From NCBI RefSeq assembly GCF_963678635.1, contig NC_087069.1, positions 31,596,776-31,660,775 of the forward strand: 64,000 nucleotides of DNA, given 5' to 3'. The DNA comes from Symsagittifera roscoffensis. Its lineage: Eukaryota > Xenacoelomorpha > Acoela > Convolutidae. The notes under the pieces are model-generated. The model searched no databases and had not been told where the DNA came from. It saw only the letters and a program-made list of their open reading frames with translations. Positions within the stretch are counted from its first letter, which is position 1, and each line of letters opens with the position of its first letter. A program made the position numbers and the translations under genes. This document shows positions 1-11,152 of this stretch, piece by piece.

Positions 1-1255
1 AAAAGCGGGTTTCCAATAACAGAACAGCAGGAGCAAACCACACGACGCAAAAGACATCAGGATGAACAAAAACGATTTCCAAACTGACTTCCGATATCCG
101 ACACAAACGAAACTATCTTCATCGTCGCCAGTAGATTCAGCTCGAATTTCCGAACACGACTCCACACTAATCGGGTGACAATTGAATTTCCCGGGTTTAA
201 GATTGCAAATGACACTTTGGGGAGAGTTCGGGTCTTGACTTAACCCAGTCTCAGGTTCAGGACCATGCGAGTCTATTATGGATCCTGTTAGATTGGCCAT
301 TTAAGTTCCAGCTACTGAATCAATCGAGACCCTCACAGCAATCCGAATCAAAAAATAATCCAATAAAAGGCAAAATTTTGAGTGAAATTTTTTGGGAAGG
401 GTGTCGCACGAGATACCTGAAACCTGCGCCGTCCTCGCAAAATCTTGATCCACCGAGATATTCCACTAACAGACAACCGGATGTTTGAATACAAGATAAA
501 CACAAAAAATAAAATGATGACAAATAACCCAAATTGGTTATGCTAGGGAGGTCGTCTCGGAAAATATAAGACCTGATACTTTTTAACTAACATTGGCATG
601 TAATATTAAATTGTCAGCATTTTCATTCTACTGGCCCAATTTCGATCAGTTTCCGCCGATTTCATTTTGTCTCTAAACTTCAACTGAAGAAGCTCATCTA
701 ACCAACTAAACCAACATAATTCAAATATTCCAGTCAATTCTTACGAAAGTCAAAACAAAGTAAAATTAGCGACGCATCTGAACAACTTCATAAGTAAATA
801 CGAACAACACTTTGGCTAGTTGAGAGTTTGAAACATGCTTATGGTAGCCTCGAAGTTTAAAGCAAATTAGCAAACAGACGTCCATCAAATCTCGAAGTTG
901 ATGTAATCTGGTTTTAACTTGAAGCCATCTCCCATTAACATCAAGTCAATATATATTGTCGATGGTTCTATTTCATAGCGTCTGAAATCAAAACACCATT
1001 TTGAATCAAAGCACCAAATCAATTATATGGGTTTTACCTTAGGTTCGCCAGAAGATTCAATCTGTGACTAAGAGATTCAAAATTCAGGAGCTTGGAGTTT
1101 ACCCGCTGTGACTCGATTTCAACCTTGTATATTAGACAAAGTAACGCAACAAGGAAAATCAAAGCAATTGAAAGAAAATGAATTGGCAACTTTTGATACA
1201 TTTGCAATATAAATTTAAGAAATATATCTGAATCAGAAGGTCAAAAACTATCATG
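1..1255. other. AT-rich stretch without a supportable gene
   Basis: I see no protein family, splice-consistent reading frame or RNA gene here. The one short minus-strand frame (320-532) shows no domain. At the right edge, about 45 bases ending near 1270 resemble 1375-1420 inside the adjoining duplication (both contain AATCAGAAGGTCAAAA followed by a diverged tail), so the repeat that follows has an older internal relative. Confidence 0.5.
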
Positions 1256-1576
1256 GTGCCCGATGTTACAACACTCGTCCTCAACTCACGCGGACAATAA
1301 ACCCTTAAATTTTCATGAATTAGGGAAAAAGACAGTAAAACGTAAAAACAATTTTTTGCTTCTTTTCTTTTAATTTAAATCAGAAGGTCAAAAGTTATCA
1401 CGGTTACCGAAGTTACTTCACTAGCCCTTTGTCATTTCAGCCAGTCAAACATCTATGGAGTTTAACGTGAAAGTGTTCAAAATAGTTATAAGTCAATACA
1501 ATTTAATTCGAAGTCGAACGTTTTCGCTCTAACTAGCATCATCAACTAATTACAACTGAAATTCGGAGTGGAGTAT

Positions 1577-1679
1577 AAAAAAACGTCTACAAAAAAACGT
1601 CTGCACACAGGAAAAAAAGTCTACACGCAGGACAAAAAAAGTCTACATACAGGACAAAAAACGTCTATCACACATGACA
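1577..1679. repeat. ~21 bp minisatellite (A-run plus CGTCTACACAGG core)
   Basis: About five degenerate units of an A-run followed by (C/G)GTCTACACACAGGA. A second copy of the array lies at 4304-4406 because of the surrounding duplication. The short lysine/threonine-rich reading frame over it is a by-product of the repeat. Confidence 0.75.
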
Positions 1680-2149
1680 GAAAACGACTTCAAAACAGTT
1701 TCTCATCTCTTTTGAACTTTCTTTTTGAAAAGTTGCTGACTTCAAAGAACAGTCCACTTTTTTAAGATTTGATTTTAAAAATCATATTTGAGTTTTAATA
1801 ACAAAAAAACTCTCATTTTTGAGATAACCCAGACATAACCTAGAGATAATTCAGAAAATACATCTCAATGTTGGCAATTTTTGTAAATTCCTATCACATG
1901 TTAAAATCGACGTTTTAATAAGGAAATTTTTCGAAAAATCATGATTTTTTCAAATCAAACTGAAAGAATTAAATTGTAATAAATAATCTGAGACAAAAAC
2001 CATCCTGAGTTATCTTATAACAACAAAATTAAAAAAAAAGTTAAATTCCGAATTACTACCGAAATTTGCCTTGTTGCAATTTTTGGGCCGATTTAAAGCC
2101 CAAATTACTACCGAACTTTGCCTTGTTGTAATTTCTTGTTGTAATTTTT

Positions 2150-2341
2150 CACCGACTCAAAGAATCCCAGTTTGATGCCTATGTATCCAAAAAACCATCA
2201 CCAGAAGAGCTTGCTGCTGAGAAGAAAGTCCTGAAACTAAGGTACGACCTTGTGAAGAGTGGCCAGGTAATCAAATCAAACAGCAAAATCAGACATGGCA
2301 AACTTTACGTAGACAACCAAGAATATAAGGCAATTGCTTGA
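2150..2341 (+). pseudogene. LINE ORF1 C-terminal fragment (copy 1)
   Basis: An open stretch of 63 codons ends at TGA 2339-2341. It reads like the C-terminal end of LINE ORF1 proteins: a YVSKKPSPEELAAEKK segment, then a basic helix and IRHGKLYVDN, as in the linker after the RRM of CR1/L2-type ORF1. Directly after the stop, 2345-2395 reads LMLINLRSIKKPN, resembling the N-terminus of a LINE endonuclease ORF2. That frame is then cut off by the R860 repeat. The N-terminal part of ORF1 is missing. Confidence 0.6.
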
Positions 2342-2410
2342 CTAGAACAAACAAATCTCATGCTGATAAACCTACGATCAATCAAAAAACCTAACGCAGT
2401 CTACCATTTT

Positions 2411-3268
2411 GCGCGAACTTCCGGCGGGACAGAAAGAAACGAATAAAGGCCTCTGTAACGAAAAAGTATTGCGAAGGAGGGTAGGAATTTTCTAGAATTT
2501 TTATTTTTAAAATTTCGATCGAAGAGTGAATATTTCTCAGAAATACAAAAAAGACGGCCATTTTAACTAAAAAGGACAAAAAAAAACAGAACAACAACAA
2601 ATATAGTGAGAAATGGTCGTGCGGGAACACGAAAAAAACGGAGTCTCTTATCGTGGCAATAACACACGATAAGATCCTTAGCAGTGGATATTAGTGGAGA
2701 AGGAAGCTTCAGTGGGGAAGGAATATTCCACGGAAACCTCCCGTGCCACAAATTGGAAGAGATAAGAACGTTATCTCGGGAAGATTACGGGAGCGGAGGC
2801 TTGGTCCCCCAGAGACTGTTTCATGTGAAGGGACTATATAGAACTGACTTTGTAGCTACTTGGATGTCGTGAAACTTTGAATTAACACCGGTATAATTTG
2901 ATATTTTAGAATATGAGTAGCTAGGAAGAGGAAAGGGTCAATCCATCTCCAATGGATTTAATATAGAACTGTCACACAAAAACATATAAAAATAGGTATT
3001 CGAGCCGTGTTTTTAATAGAAATCACGTAGTCTGAGGATCCGAGACTCAGCTATGTGGTTGTGTTCACATGTAAACGAAAGCTGATCAAAAGTCGTTTGA
3101 CTGATGGCCTAAAAATAGTAACTTTTTACTTAGCCCTAAACAGACCAGAAAATCAACTGGCAAGGTCGAGACGGTGAAAAACGAGTAAGAATAAGGTAAC
3201 TGACGCCTGCCAGTCGTTAATAGGTACTTTTTCTACGCTCCGTCGCTGTGTAGTATTTGGGCGAATGT
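2411..3268. repeat. R860 dispersed repeat, copy 1
   Basis: An ~858 bp segment present three times in the window (2411-3268, 5137-5994, 36735-37594), but with different right flanks, so its edges are defined: GCGCGA on the left and GGGCGAATGT on the right. Conserved structures include a perfect 10-bp stem (2646-2655 with 2665-2674) and a 12-bp bulged stem (3024-3036 with 3046-3057). No protein is encoded. It is probably a mobile or amplified element of unknown class. Confidence 0.8.
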
Positions 3269-4303
3269 TACATAGACGTTTTTATGGCGTTCCTGGGTGG
3301 GCCTGTTAAAGGCATGAGACCATCATGATCAGCAAGCGTTTCAGCGACGAACCCTCCGCTCCGGGCGTATGCCCGAGTTAGAGGCCTTAATGACCGTTAT
3401 TGTACTAGAGGGAAGGTGCGTACCCTCCGTCTAGTACTATTTAGCTTTTTAACTTAGTTAACACCGAAAATTCCGGGGGCCGGAGGGTTAGGTGGGAAGT
3501 CATGAGCCCGCTTGTCCCAAGGTCCCGGGACCAAAAACAATTAAAGAGAAAGCGTAAAACCAAACAAAAAAAGTGCATAACCAACAAAAAACCAAAAAAT
3601 AAATTTATTTGAAAACAAAAAATACAAAAAACAGTAAAAAATATCCAAAAAAGACCAAAAACAGTATAAAACACAAAGTGACAGTTTATATGTTATTTCC
3701 GGACAAGATGTGATCTGATTTTCCTATTTTTTGTTGTTTCAGATTGATTTATATCATTTCTGATAGTTAGATTGTGTGTTTTGGTGAAGGGTTGGATACC
3801 CTCCCTTGAGTGTAATTTGAGTATTTAAGCACGTTAATGGTGATTTTGCCGGTGGCCGGAGGGTAGAGTGGCAAGCTGACCGACGTGTTCCACACTCAAC
3901 AGGGACATCAGGGACAACATCCACAACGACTGTTGGGTATCGTTGAAACAATTTTGGTATCGTTCGGGTACTATTTCATCAAAGTGCCCGATGTCACAAC
4001 ACTCGTCCTCAACTCACGCGGACAATAAACCCTTAAATTTTCATGAATTAGGGAAAAGACAGTAAAACGTAAAAACAATTTTTTGCTTCTTTTCTTTTAA
4101 TTTAAATCAGAAGGTTAAAAGTTATCACGGTTACCGAAGTTACTTCACTAGCCCTTTGTCATTTCAGCCAGTCAAACATCTATGGAGTTTAACGTGAAAG
4201 TGTTCAAAATAGTTATAAGTCAATACAATTTAATTCGAAGTCGAACGTTTTCGCTCTAACTAGCATCATCAACTAATTACAACTGAAATTCGGATTGGAG
4301 TAT

Positions 4304-4406
4304 AAAAAAACGTCTACAAAAAAACGTCTGCACACAGGAAAAAAAGTCTACACGCAGGACAAAAAAAGTCTACATACAGGACAAAAAACGTCTATCACAC
4401 ATGACA
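4304..4406. repeat. ~21 bp minisatellite, second copy
   Basis: Copy of the array at 1577-1679, carried by the 2.73 kb duplication. Confidence 0.75.
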
Positions 4407-4875
4407 GAAAACGACTTCAAAACAGTTTCTCATCTCTTTTGAACTTTCTTTTTGAAAAGTTGCTGAATTCAAAGAACAGTCCACTTTTTTAAGATTTGAT
4501 TTTAAAAATCATATTTGAGTTTTAATAACAAAAAAACTCTCATTTTTGAGATAACCCAGACATAACCTAGAGATAATTCAGAAAATACATCTCAATGTTG
4601 GCAATTTTTGTAAATTCCTATCACATGTTAAAATCGACGTTTTAATAAGGAAATTTTTCGAAAAATCATGATTTTTTCAAATCAAACTGAAAGAATTAAA
4701 TTGTAATAAATAATCTGAGACAAAAACCATCCTGAGTTATCTTATAACAACAAAATTAAAAAAAAGTTAAATTCCGAATTACTACCGAAATTTGCCTTGT
4801 TGCAATTTTTGGGCCGATTTAAAGCCCAAATTACTACCGAACTTTGCCTTGTTGTAATTTCTTGTTGTAATTTTT

Positions 4876-5067
4876 CACCGACTCAAAGAATCCCAGTTTG
4901 ATGCCTATGTATCCAAAAAACCATCACCAGAAGAGCTTGCTGCTGAGAAGAAAGTCCTGAAACTAAGGTACGACCTTGTGAAGAGTGGCCAGGTAATCAA
5001 ATCAAACAGCAAAATCAGACATGGCAAACTTTACGTAGACAACCAAGAATATAAGGCAATTGCTTGA
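4876..5067 (+). pseudogene. LINE ORF1 C-terminal fragment (copy 2)
   Basis: Duplicate of the fragment at 2150-2341, again followed by the start of an ORF2-like frame and then R860. Confidence 0.6.
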
Positions 5068-5136
5068 CTAGAACAAACAAATCTCATGCTGATAAACCTA
5101 CGATCAATCAAAAAACCTAACGCAGTCTACCATTTT

Positions 5137-5994
5137 GCGCGAACTTCCGGCGGGACAGAAAGAAACGAATAAAGGCCTCTGTAACGAAAAAGTATTGCGA
5201 AGGAGGGTAGGAATTTTCTAGAATTTTTATTTTTAAAATTTCGATCGAAGAGTGAATATTTCTCAGAAATACAAAAAAGACGGCCATTTTGACTAAAAAG
5301 GACAAAAAAAACAGAACAACAACAAATATAGTGAGAAATGGTCGTGCGGGAACACGAAAAAAACGGAGTCTCTTATCGTGGCAATAACACACGATAAGAT
5401 CCTTAGCAGTGGATATTAGTGGAGAAGGAAGCTTCAGTGGGGAAGGAATATTCCACGGAACCCTCCCGTGCCACAAATTGGAAGAGATAAGAACGTTATC
5501 TCGGGAAGATTACGGGAGCGGAGGCTTGGTCCCCCAGAGACTGTTGTATGTGAAGGGACTATATAGAACTGACTTTGTAGCTACTTGGATGTCGTGAAAC
5601 TTCGAATTAACACCGGTATAATTTGATATTTTAGAATATGAGTAGCTAGGAAGAGGAAAGGGTCAATCCATCTCCAATGGATTTAATATAGAACTGTCAC
5701 ACAAAAACATATAAAAATAGGGTATTCGAGCCGTGTTTTTAATAGAAATCACGTAGTCTGAGGATCCGAGACTCAGCTATGTGGTTGCGTTCACATGTAA
5801 ACGAAAGCTGATCAAAAGTCGTTTGACTGATGGCCTAAAAATAGTAACTTTTTACTTAGCCCTAAACAGACCAGAAAATCAACTGGCAAGGTCGAGACGG
5901 TGAAAAACGAGTAAGAATAAGGTAACTGACGCCTGCCAGTCGTTAATAGGTACTTTTTCTACGCTCCGTCGCTGTGTAGTATTTGGGCGAATGT
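5137..5994. repeat. R860 dispersed repeat, copy 2
   Basis: Copy carried in the second half of the tandem duplication, practically identical to 2411-3268. Confidence 0.8.
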
Positions 5995-6709
5995 TACATA
6001 GACGTTTTTATGGCGTTCCTGGGTGGGCCTGTTAAAGGCATGAGACCATCATGATCAGCAAGCGTTTCAGCGACGAACCCTCCGCTCCGGGCGTATGCCC
6101 GAGTTAGAGGCCTTAATGACCGTAATTGTTCTAGAGGGAAGGTGCGTACCCTCCGTCTAGTACTATTTAGCTTTTTAACTTAGTTAACACCGAAAATTCC
6201 GGGGGCCGGAGGGTTAGGTGGGAAGTCATGAGCCCGCTTGTCCCAAGGTCCCGGGACCAAAAACAATTAAAGAGAAAGCGTAAAACCAAACAAAAATAGT
6301 GCATAACCAACAAAAAACCAAAAAATAAATTTATTTGAAAACAAAAAATACAAAAAACAGTAAAAAATATCCAAAAAAGACCAAAAACAGTATAAAACAC
6401 AAAGTGACAGTTTATATGTTATTTCCGGACAAGATGTGATCTGATCTTCCTATTTTTTGTTGTTTCAGATTGATTTATATCATTTCTGATAGTTAGATTG
6501 TGTGTTTTGGTGAAGGGTTGGATACCCTCCCTTGAGTGTAATTTGAGTATTTAAGCACGTTAATGGTGATTTTGCCGGTGGCCGGAGGGTAGAGTGGCAA
6601 GCTGACCGACGTGTTCCACACTCAACAGGGACATCAGGGACAACATCCACAACGACTGTTGGGTATCGTTGAAACAATTTTGGTGTCGTTCGGGTACTAT
6701 TTCATCAAA

Positions 6710-7206
6710 ACTTAAGTGGTGAGGGGCACGATTGGCGCGGTCCGATTGTACCCTCCATCGATTACGAATTTCCGAGTTAAGGGTCTTAATTCGGGTATTT
6801 TGGTGCAAAAGAGGGTATATAACTATTCATTAACGACTACTAATAGGTTATTATCCTTGTTATATATTAATTATCTTCTAATTAGACCCAAGAAACACCC
6901 AAATTTCGTCGAAAATTATCGATTTTCGACCAAACTGTAGACCCCCAGATTTTTGGATATCCGAGCTTTTCCCAACAGCAAAAAGCTTTTATATAAGGAG
7001 TAACTACGTAGTTCGATCCCCCTAACCAAAGAAACCGCGTGAGAAAAGACTCAGTAAAAGTTGGAAGAAACCAAAATTTTTCGATCAAAATTTCGATAAT
7101 TTTCTGAATTTTGCCAACCTGTTTTGGGGATCGAGTTTTTGAGTTTTTAGAGTAAGAGCAATAAAATTTTTTGTGATAGGAGCGTGCTAGCATAACGTGC
7201 TCGGCT
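6710..7206. other. AT-rich spacer
   Basis: No supportable gene. The 103-codon minus-strand frame at 6882-7193 has no recognisable domain and I do not call it. Confidence 0.4.
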
Positions 7207-7226
7207 GCTAGAAAAATTCTTGAGTA

Positions 7227-8180
7227 ACCCTCCGATTAGCTCCGTAGATAGAGCTAACGACTTAAGAATTGGAAAAGGAAGGAATCGGAGGGTTCAAATT
7301 TGATAGTTATTGGCCAAATTTTTGTCTCCAAACCAATTTTGGTCCAATTTTTTGCATAATTCCAGTGCTGTACAGGGCTACTACGCTCGTTTCATTTATT
7401 TTTAGGCACTTTCGATAGGAATTGCGGAAAAAGTTTCTCAGAACCTATATAGGTGGTGAAAAATGGCCATTTGGACAAACACGTTTTTAGCAATTTCTCA
7501 AAAATTAGTTAACCGATTGGGATAATTTTGGTACCATAAGTCGACGTTTTAGACCACTTTTCCGGACCGCAACCGTTTTTGGGTTGATAATCTCGGAAAA
7601 ATTTAGATAATCTCGGAAATTTTAGAATTTGTTGGTTCGGAGGGTCCAAATTATAGGTAACCCTCCGAGCGGCAGAAAATTTTATCAAAACACCTTTTTA
7701 TCCTGCTGGGAAGGTTGACCGTGTCAACCACCTGGTTTTAAGCAAGTTGCACCGCATTCAGAGGCTTTAATGCGCTAAATTAACTTTTTTTTTCTGATTT
7801 TTGCGGAACCCTCCGGAGTAACCTTCCGGAGTGACTTAAGCCTTTTAGCAACCCTCCTTAGTGGAGATTTTCCACGAGACCTTCCGAAGGAGTTAAAAAC
7901 AACACCCCATAGGGAATTTAGCTTGTTTTGACGCTTTCTTAAGCTAGTTGAAGGCCCTTTTCAAAAACTTGAAAATTTTGGAAGAACCCTCCGAGGTAAC
8001 CCTCCGGAGCACATTAAGCCTCTTATTGACCCTCCTTAGTGAGTTAAGGGAGACCCTCCGAAGTTTCTCGGGTGACTATGGTACCCTCCGAAGTAACTTT
8101 CCGGAGTAGGCTAAGTGTCTTAACAACCCTCCGAAGTAACCCTCCGGAGTGACTTAAACCTCCTAACAACCTTCCTTGTT
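7227..8180. repeat. Cluster of ACCCTCCG / CGGAGGGT motifs
   Basis: At least ten exact ACCCTCCG or CGGAGGGT octamers occur, for example at 7227, 7286, 7638, 7660, 7808, 7986, 7999, 8053, 8083, 8126 and 8139. Between them are one-base variants, often paired as ACCCTCCGAAGTAACC then CTCCGGAGTGACTTAAG. The same octamer also occurs at 3351, 3422, 3481 and 3857 and in their duplicates. It is a degenerate short-period repeat, either of regulatory origin or a decayed satellite. Confidence 0.75.
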
Positions 8181-8385
8181 AGAAACTTGAGGAAACCTTC
8201 TGTAGCAATTTGGGAAACGGAAAATATCCATTTAATCAAGATCATATTAGGATATTAGGCGTGCTTATTAGGAACATAGGAGCCCATTCTGACCCTGAAA
8301 TTCGTGATCAACTTTGGATTCTAGATCGGGTGTATCAGAAGTACCCGAACAAAAAAAATTTTTTTGATTGTGATTTTGGTTGTGT

Positions 8386-8486
8386 GGTTGCCTTGAGCTA
8401 CTTAATAGGAAAGTTCGGGCAATCCGGGAACAAATAAAAGAAGAGCTCGGTGAGTGTATTAGGCAATTACACACTCACTTGAGAAG
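8386..8486. repeat. 101 bp direct repeat with hairpin, copy 1
   Basis: A 101 bp unit repeated once at an exact 185 bp offset (8571-8671); weaker similarity continues another ~50 bp. Inside is an 8-bp stem GTGAGTGT (8450-8457) with ACACTCAC (8471-8478). An AATAAA lies at 8433. It sits in the leader just upstream of the giant element's gag. Confidence 0.8.
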
Positions 8487-8570
8487 AAAATTTGTTCCCT
8501 GCTCTCGTGCACTTGGAGCGTTCCGGGTGTGGGGGAGCTGTTTCATAGATTTTAGAAGTTTTCGGTCAGA

Positions 8571-8671
8571 GGTTGCCTTGAGCTACTTAGTAGGTGCTCT
8601 CGGGCAATCGCAGGACACCTAAAAGAAGACCTCGGTGGGTGTATTAGGCAAATACACACCCACTTGAGAAG
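8571..8671. repeat. 101 bp direct repeat with hairpin, copy 2
   Basis: Second copy. Its stem is GTGGGTGT (8635-8642) with ACACCCAC (8656-8663). Compared with copy 1 both arms changed together (A:T to G:C), so pairing is preserved while the primary sequence differs. Confidence 0.8.
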
Positions 8672-8762
8672 ACTGTATCCTGGGCTTTGTTCTTTCGGAT
8701 CGTTCCGATTGAGGGAAGTCTTTTTCTTTAAGACTAAGTTTTATTGATCTGTTTCTGAATCA

Positions 8763-8807
8763 TCACTGCTTTTTACCAAAGATTGTTTGATTTTAACAAA
8801 GCAGTGA
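8763..8807. other. Perfect 10-bp inverted repeat in leader
   Basis: TCACTGCTTT (8763-8772) pairs perfectly with AAAGCAGTGA (8798-8807) around a 25-base loop. It lies 345 bases before the first gag ATG, where retroelement leaders often carry structured RNA. Confidence 0.6.
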
Positions 8808-9152
8808 CTTGATAAATTATGTGGCGATAAATTGATACTGACGAAAGGTCGCTGTCACCTGTAGGATATTCTTATCTGATTATCAATTGTGTTTTGTGTG
8901 TTGATTACATCTTGTGAAAATTTTGTGATACTGTTATACTATACAACAGGGTTGAGTTAGCATTATATCAATACTGAGTAGGCCCTGTGTGTAACTTTAG
9001 CTGAATCACTAAGACTGTCATTGAAAAGTCTAAGTGACATTTTTTGATACCTACGAGATCGAAGAGGCAGCGTTAAGTAATTTAACTTGAACTTGTTGCG
9101 GTACGTGTGCATCGCCATTAAATAATAAGAATTTTGTTATTTGTCACAAAGT

Positions 9153-9990
9153 ATGCAGCGCAGGGACTCGTTAGGATCGACTACTAAAATTCCCAGGCTG
9201 AGCAAGGGCAGCACGCAAAAATTTAAAACTAGGCGTAGCCAGTCCTCGTTTAGCAGCGCCTCCGACGTGTTTGCCGAAACCGAATCGACTAAAGGTCAAC
9301 CTGATCTTTCAGTGAGCGAAATGAAACTAAGGAGCGAGAAAAACCTCGATGGCGATCAAGCGCGGAGCGCCGAGGTCGGACCCGCGAGCGAGACGCTTGT
9401 GGACCCCTTTGACGAAGGGGAACGGACGCTTAGTCGACCCGACTTTGAGCCGAGCGAGGACCTCGAGCGGGAGGAAGTTGAGAGGACGGAGGAGACCTCG
9501 GAGCGTTCCGAGGTCGAGCCGCGAGAGGAAGTGTTATTCAAGGGAATGTCCAAATCGGAGACCAAGAGTCATAGGTGGAGGAGAGAAAATTCACATTCAG
9601 CTAATACCCACTCATCTCTGGCCAAGCAGAGCAACAACGCGATGATGTAGAGTATAAGCCCGAGTGAAGAACAACCGGATTCGAAGGCCAAGAAGAGCTG
9701 GAAGTCTTTGTACGATGAGCGCATGGCGTCACTACGGACTGAAGGTTTATCTTCCAGTTATGACTACCCGGAGATAACCCCTCCGGATGTGAACTTCACA
9801 CCGTGCCCAAGGAACGACATGAGCAGGAAGGCGTCGTCCGCCTCGCCGACCAGGCTCATGTCAGATGGGATAACGACGGGAGCGTCATCAACGTTCGACA
9901 GATTGATGACGTCGATGAGCAAGCAAAAAGGCGGTGCGTCATCAAGCACCAGGCTGCAGCCGCAGTTGACCTCATCTTCTTTGGGACTAA
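9153..9990 (+). pseudogene. gag: Giant element gag, N-terminal part (interrupted)
   Basis: The frame opens at ATG 9153 and is rich in Ser, Glu, Arg and Asp (a low-complexity acidic/basic N-terminus). An in-frame TAG at 9648-9650 breaks it, after which the same frame continues to 9990. There the LTR element is inserted. The frame resumes exactly in phase after the target duplication at 16586. No structured domain is visible here, as is common for the N-terminal extension of large retroelement Gag proteins. The TAG is most simply a decay mutation. Confidence 0.7.
9986..9990. repeat. Left target-site duplication (ACTAA)
   Basis: ACTAA here and at 16581-16585 flank the nested LTR element precisely. 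Removing the element plus one copy restores the gag reading frame. Confidence 0.9.
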
Positions 9991-10621
9991 TATTACGCTA
10001 GCAAAACTATATACGTCGGACAAAACGCTTGCTAGGAATAAAGGGTCCTTTCTACTTTCTATCTTAGAAAGTAAATCTAAAATTCGCTGAGAAAAATTTT
10101 ATTAGAAAAGAAGTTAGTATGAATTTACAGCAAGTTGCCTTTTGACTCAATATCTATTTTAAGGGTGAGATTAGAGATATTTTTACTGAGAGTAGATATT
10201 ATTTTAGAGATTGGTTGGGGGTGGTTGAAGAGAGTGGTGTTGGTGTTAGAAGAGATATTGTTGGGAATAAATTCCCGTAGTTTTGAGCTTCTTTTTATAC
10301 TCAGATGGGGAAATCACGCCACTTTTCGTATCAAATGAGAAGTTACTTCTTAACTTCGTATTCTCTATTCGTACATTGGTATTTTACGAGAAGAAGGTTT
10401 CGTATACTCGTACTTCACGAGAAGAATCGTTAATATTCGCTTTGAATGAGAATAGTCGTTTCAATTCTCAATGCTTAAAACGTTATACGAATTATTCCAT
10501 TAGCATTTCCGTTCCTTTTGCAAGGGAATAAAAACATATTTCTTTTGGTGGTGGCGGCGGCGTCACATTTTGTGAATGCAATAAATTAATTCATGTTTCT
10601 GTTTCTATTTGAACTCAGAAC
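9991..10621 (-). repeat. 3' LTR of nested element
   Basis: 631 bp, matched base for base in length by 15950-16580. Differences include single substitutions near 10048, 10267, 10278, 10291, 10333 and 10378. No long coding frame is credible in it; short frames are mirrored in both copies only because the LTRs are duplicates. Confidence 0.92.
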
Positions 10622-10636
10622 ATATCCATCCTCCTA
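10622..10636 (-). promoter_or_regulatory. Polypurine-tract-like segment
   Basis: On the minus strand TAGGAGGATGGATAT directly precedes the 3' LTR. It is purine-rich and correctly placed for plus-strand priming, but short and interrupted by pyrimidines. Confidence 0.5.
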
Positions 10637-10930
10637 TTTGGAGAGGAAAAAAACTGAAACTTTCATTTTTATTACTATCACTTGAATAGTGGGGTAATTG
10701 TTGATCGATCGAAGCTTTTTTCTTTCAATCTCATAAAGTTGGTTCAATAGTTTGTTGGTATTACAGGTAGCAGATGTTTTTGAACAACTGATACTTTGAG
10801 TCAAGCTTGAATGAATATAAACACATCAGTTACATTTATAAATCGAAATAGAGTTTACACAACCAAGGGATTTAACTATAAAATAAAATACATCAAAATT
10901 ATTTGTTTCTCAAAAGTTTGAAGGTTAGTT

Positions 10931-11023
10931 TTATTCCTTAAACATTCTTTTTCCGAAGTCTCCTTTTCTTCCTGAAGTATGTGAAGTCTGTCCAAACGCG
11001 TAATAAGGGGAGGGCTGGTTCAT
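10931..11023 (-). CDS. Tiny 30-codon frame near the 3' LTR
   Basis: ATG at 11023 and TAA at 10931. The product would begin MNQPSPYYAFG and end in a Gly/Arg/Lys-rich tail. An AATAAA on the minus strand overlaps its stop (10930-10935). It could be a small accessory exon or simply 3' untranslated sequence; there is no family match. Confidence 0.2.
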   Translation of the reverse strand: MNQPSPYYAFGQTSHTSGRKGDFGKRMFKE

Positions 11024-11152
11024 ACAAAGGGGGTATTTTTTGTGTTTTTTGTTTTTTATAAAAGTCAAAATTGTTGAGAAAGGAAATTAATAGCTATACT
11101 ACATAGCTATATAAAGCGAAAGAATAAATGTTTAAATAAAAGGATAAATTTT

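Larger units (their letters stand above)
1256..3983. repeat. 2.73 kb tandem duplication, copy 1
   Basis: The 2728 bases here are repeated almost unchanged immediately downstream (offset 2728, starting GTGCCCGATG in both). Only scattered substitutions and small A-run or G-run length changes separate the copies. The unit contains a small minisatellite, a LINE ORF1 remnant, the R860 repeat and a segment with ACCCTCCG motifs and short hairpins. It encodes no intact protein. Near identity implies a recent tandem duplication or an assembly duplication. Confidence 0.93.
3984..6709. repeat. 2.73 kb tandem duplication, copy 2
   Basis: This is the second copy of the unit at 1256-3983. It ends at TTTCATCAAA; the sequence then becomes unique at ACTTAAGTGG. 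Differences from copy 1 are few, for example one base in the stem-forming segment around 6127 and T-run and G-run lengths. Confidence 0.93.

Noticed and set aside
1568-1765. 65-codon frame present in both 2.73 kb copies
   Set aside because: Produced by the A-run minisatellite; no domain, no independent evidence.
3005-3030. GAGCCGTG resembling group II intron domain V
   Set aside because: The stem-loop and the GAAA/AC bulge geometry of domain V are not present.
7008-7030. GTTCGATCCCC resembling a tRNA T-loop
   Set aside because: No A box, anticodon arm or acceptor pairing could be found upstream.
6882-7193. 103-codon minus-strand frame
   Set aside because: No domain or splice context, and compositionally like the AT-rich flank.
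10135-10531. Short frames inside the LTRs (also 16094-16490)
   Set aside because: Identical in both LTRs because the LTRs are duplicates; no domain, and wrong strand for the element.
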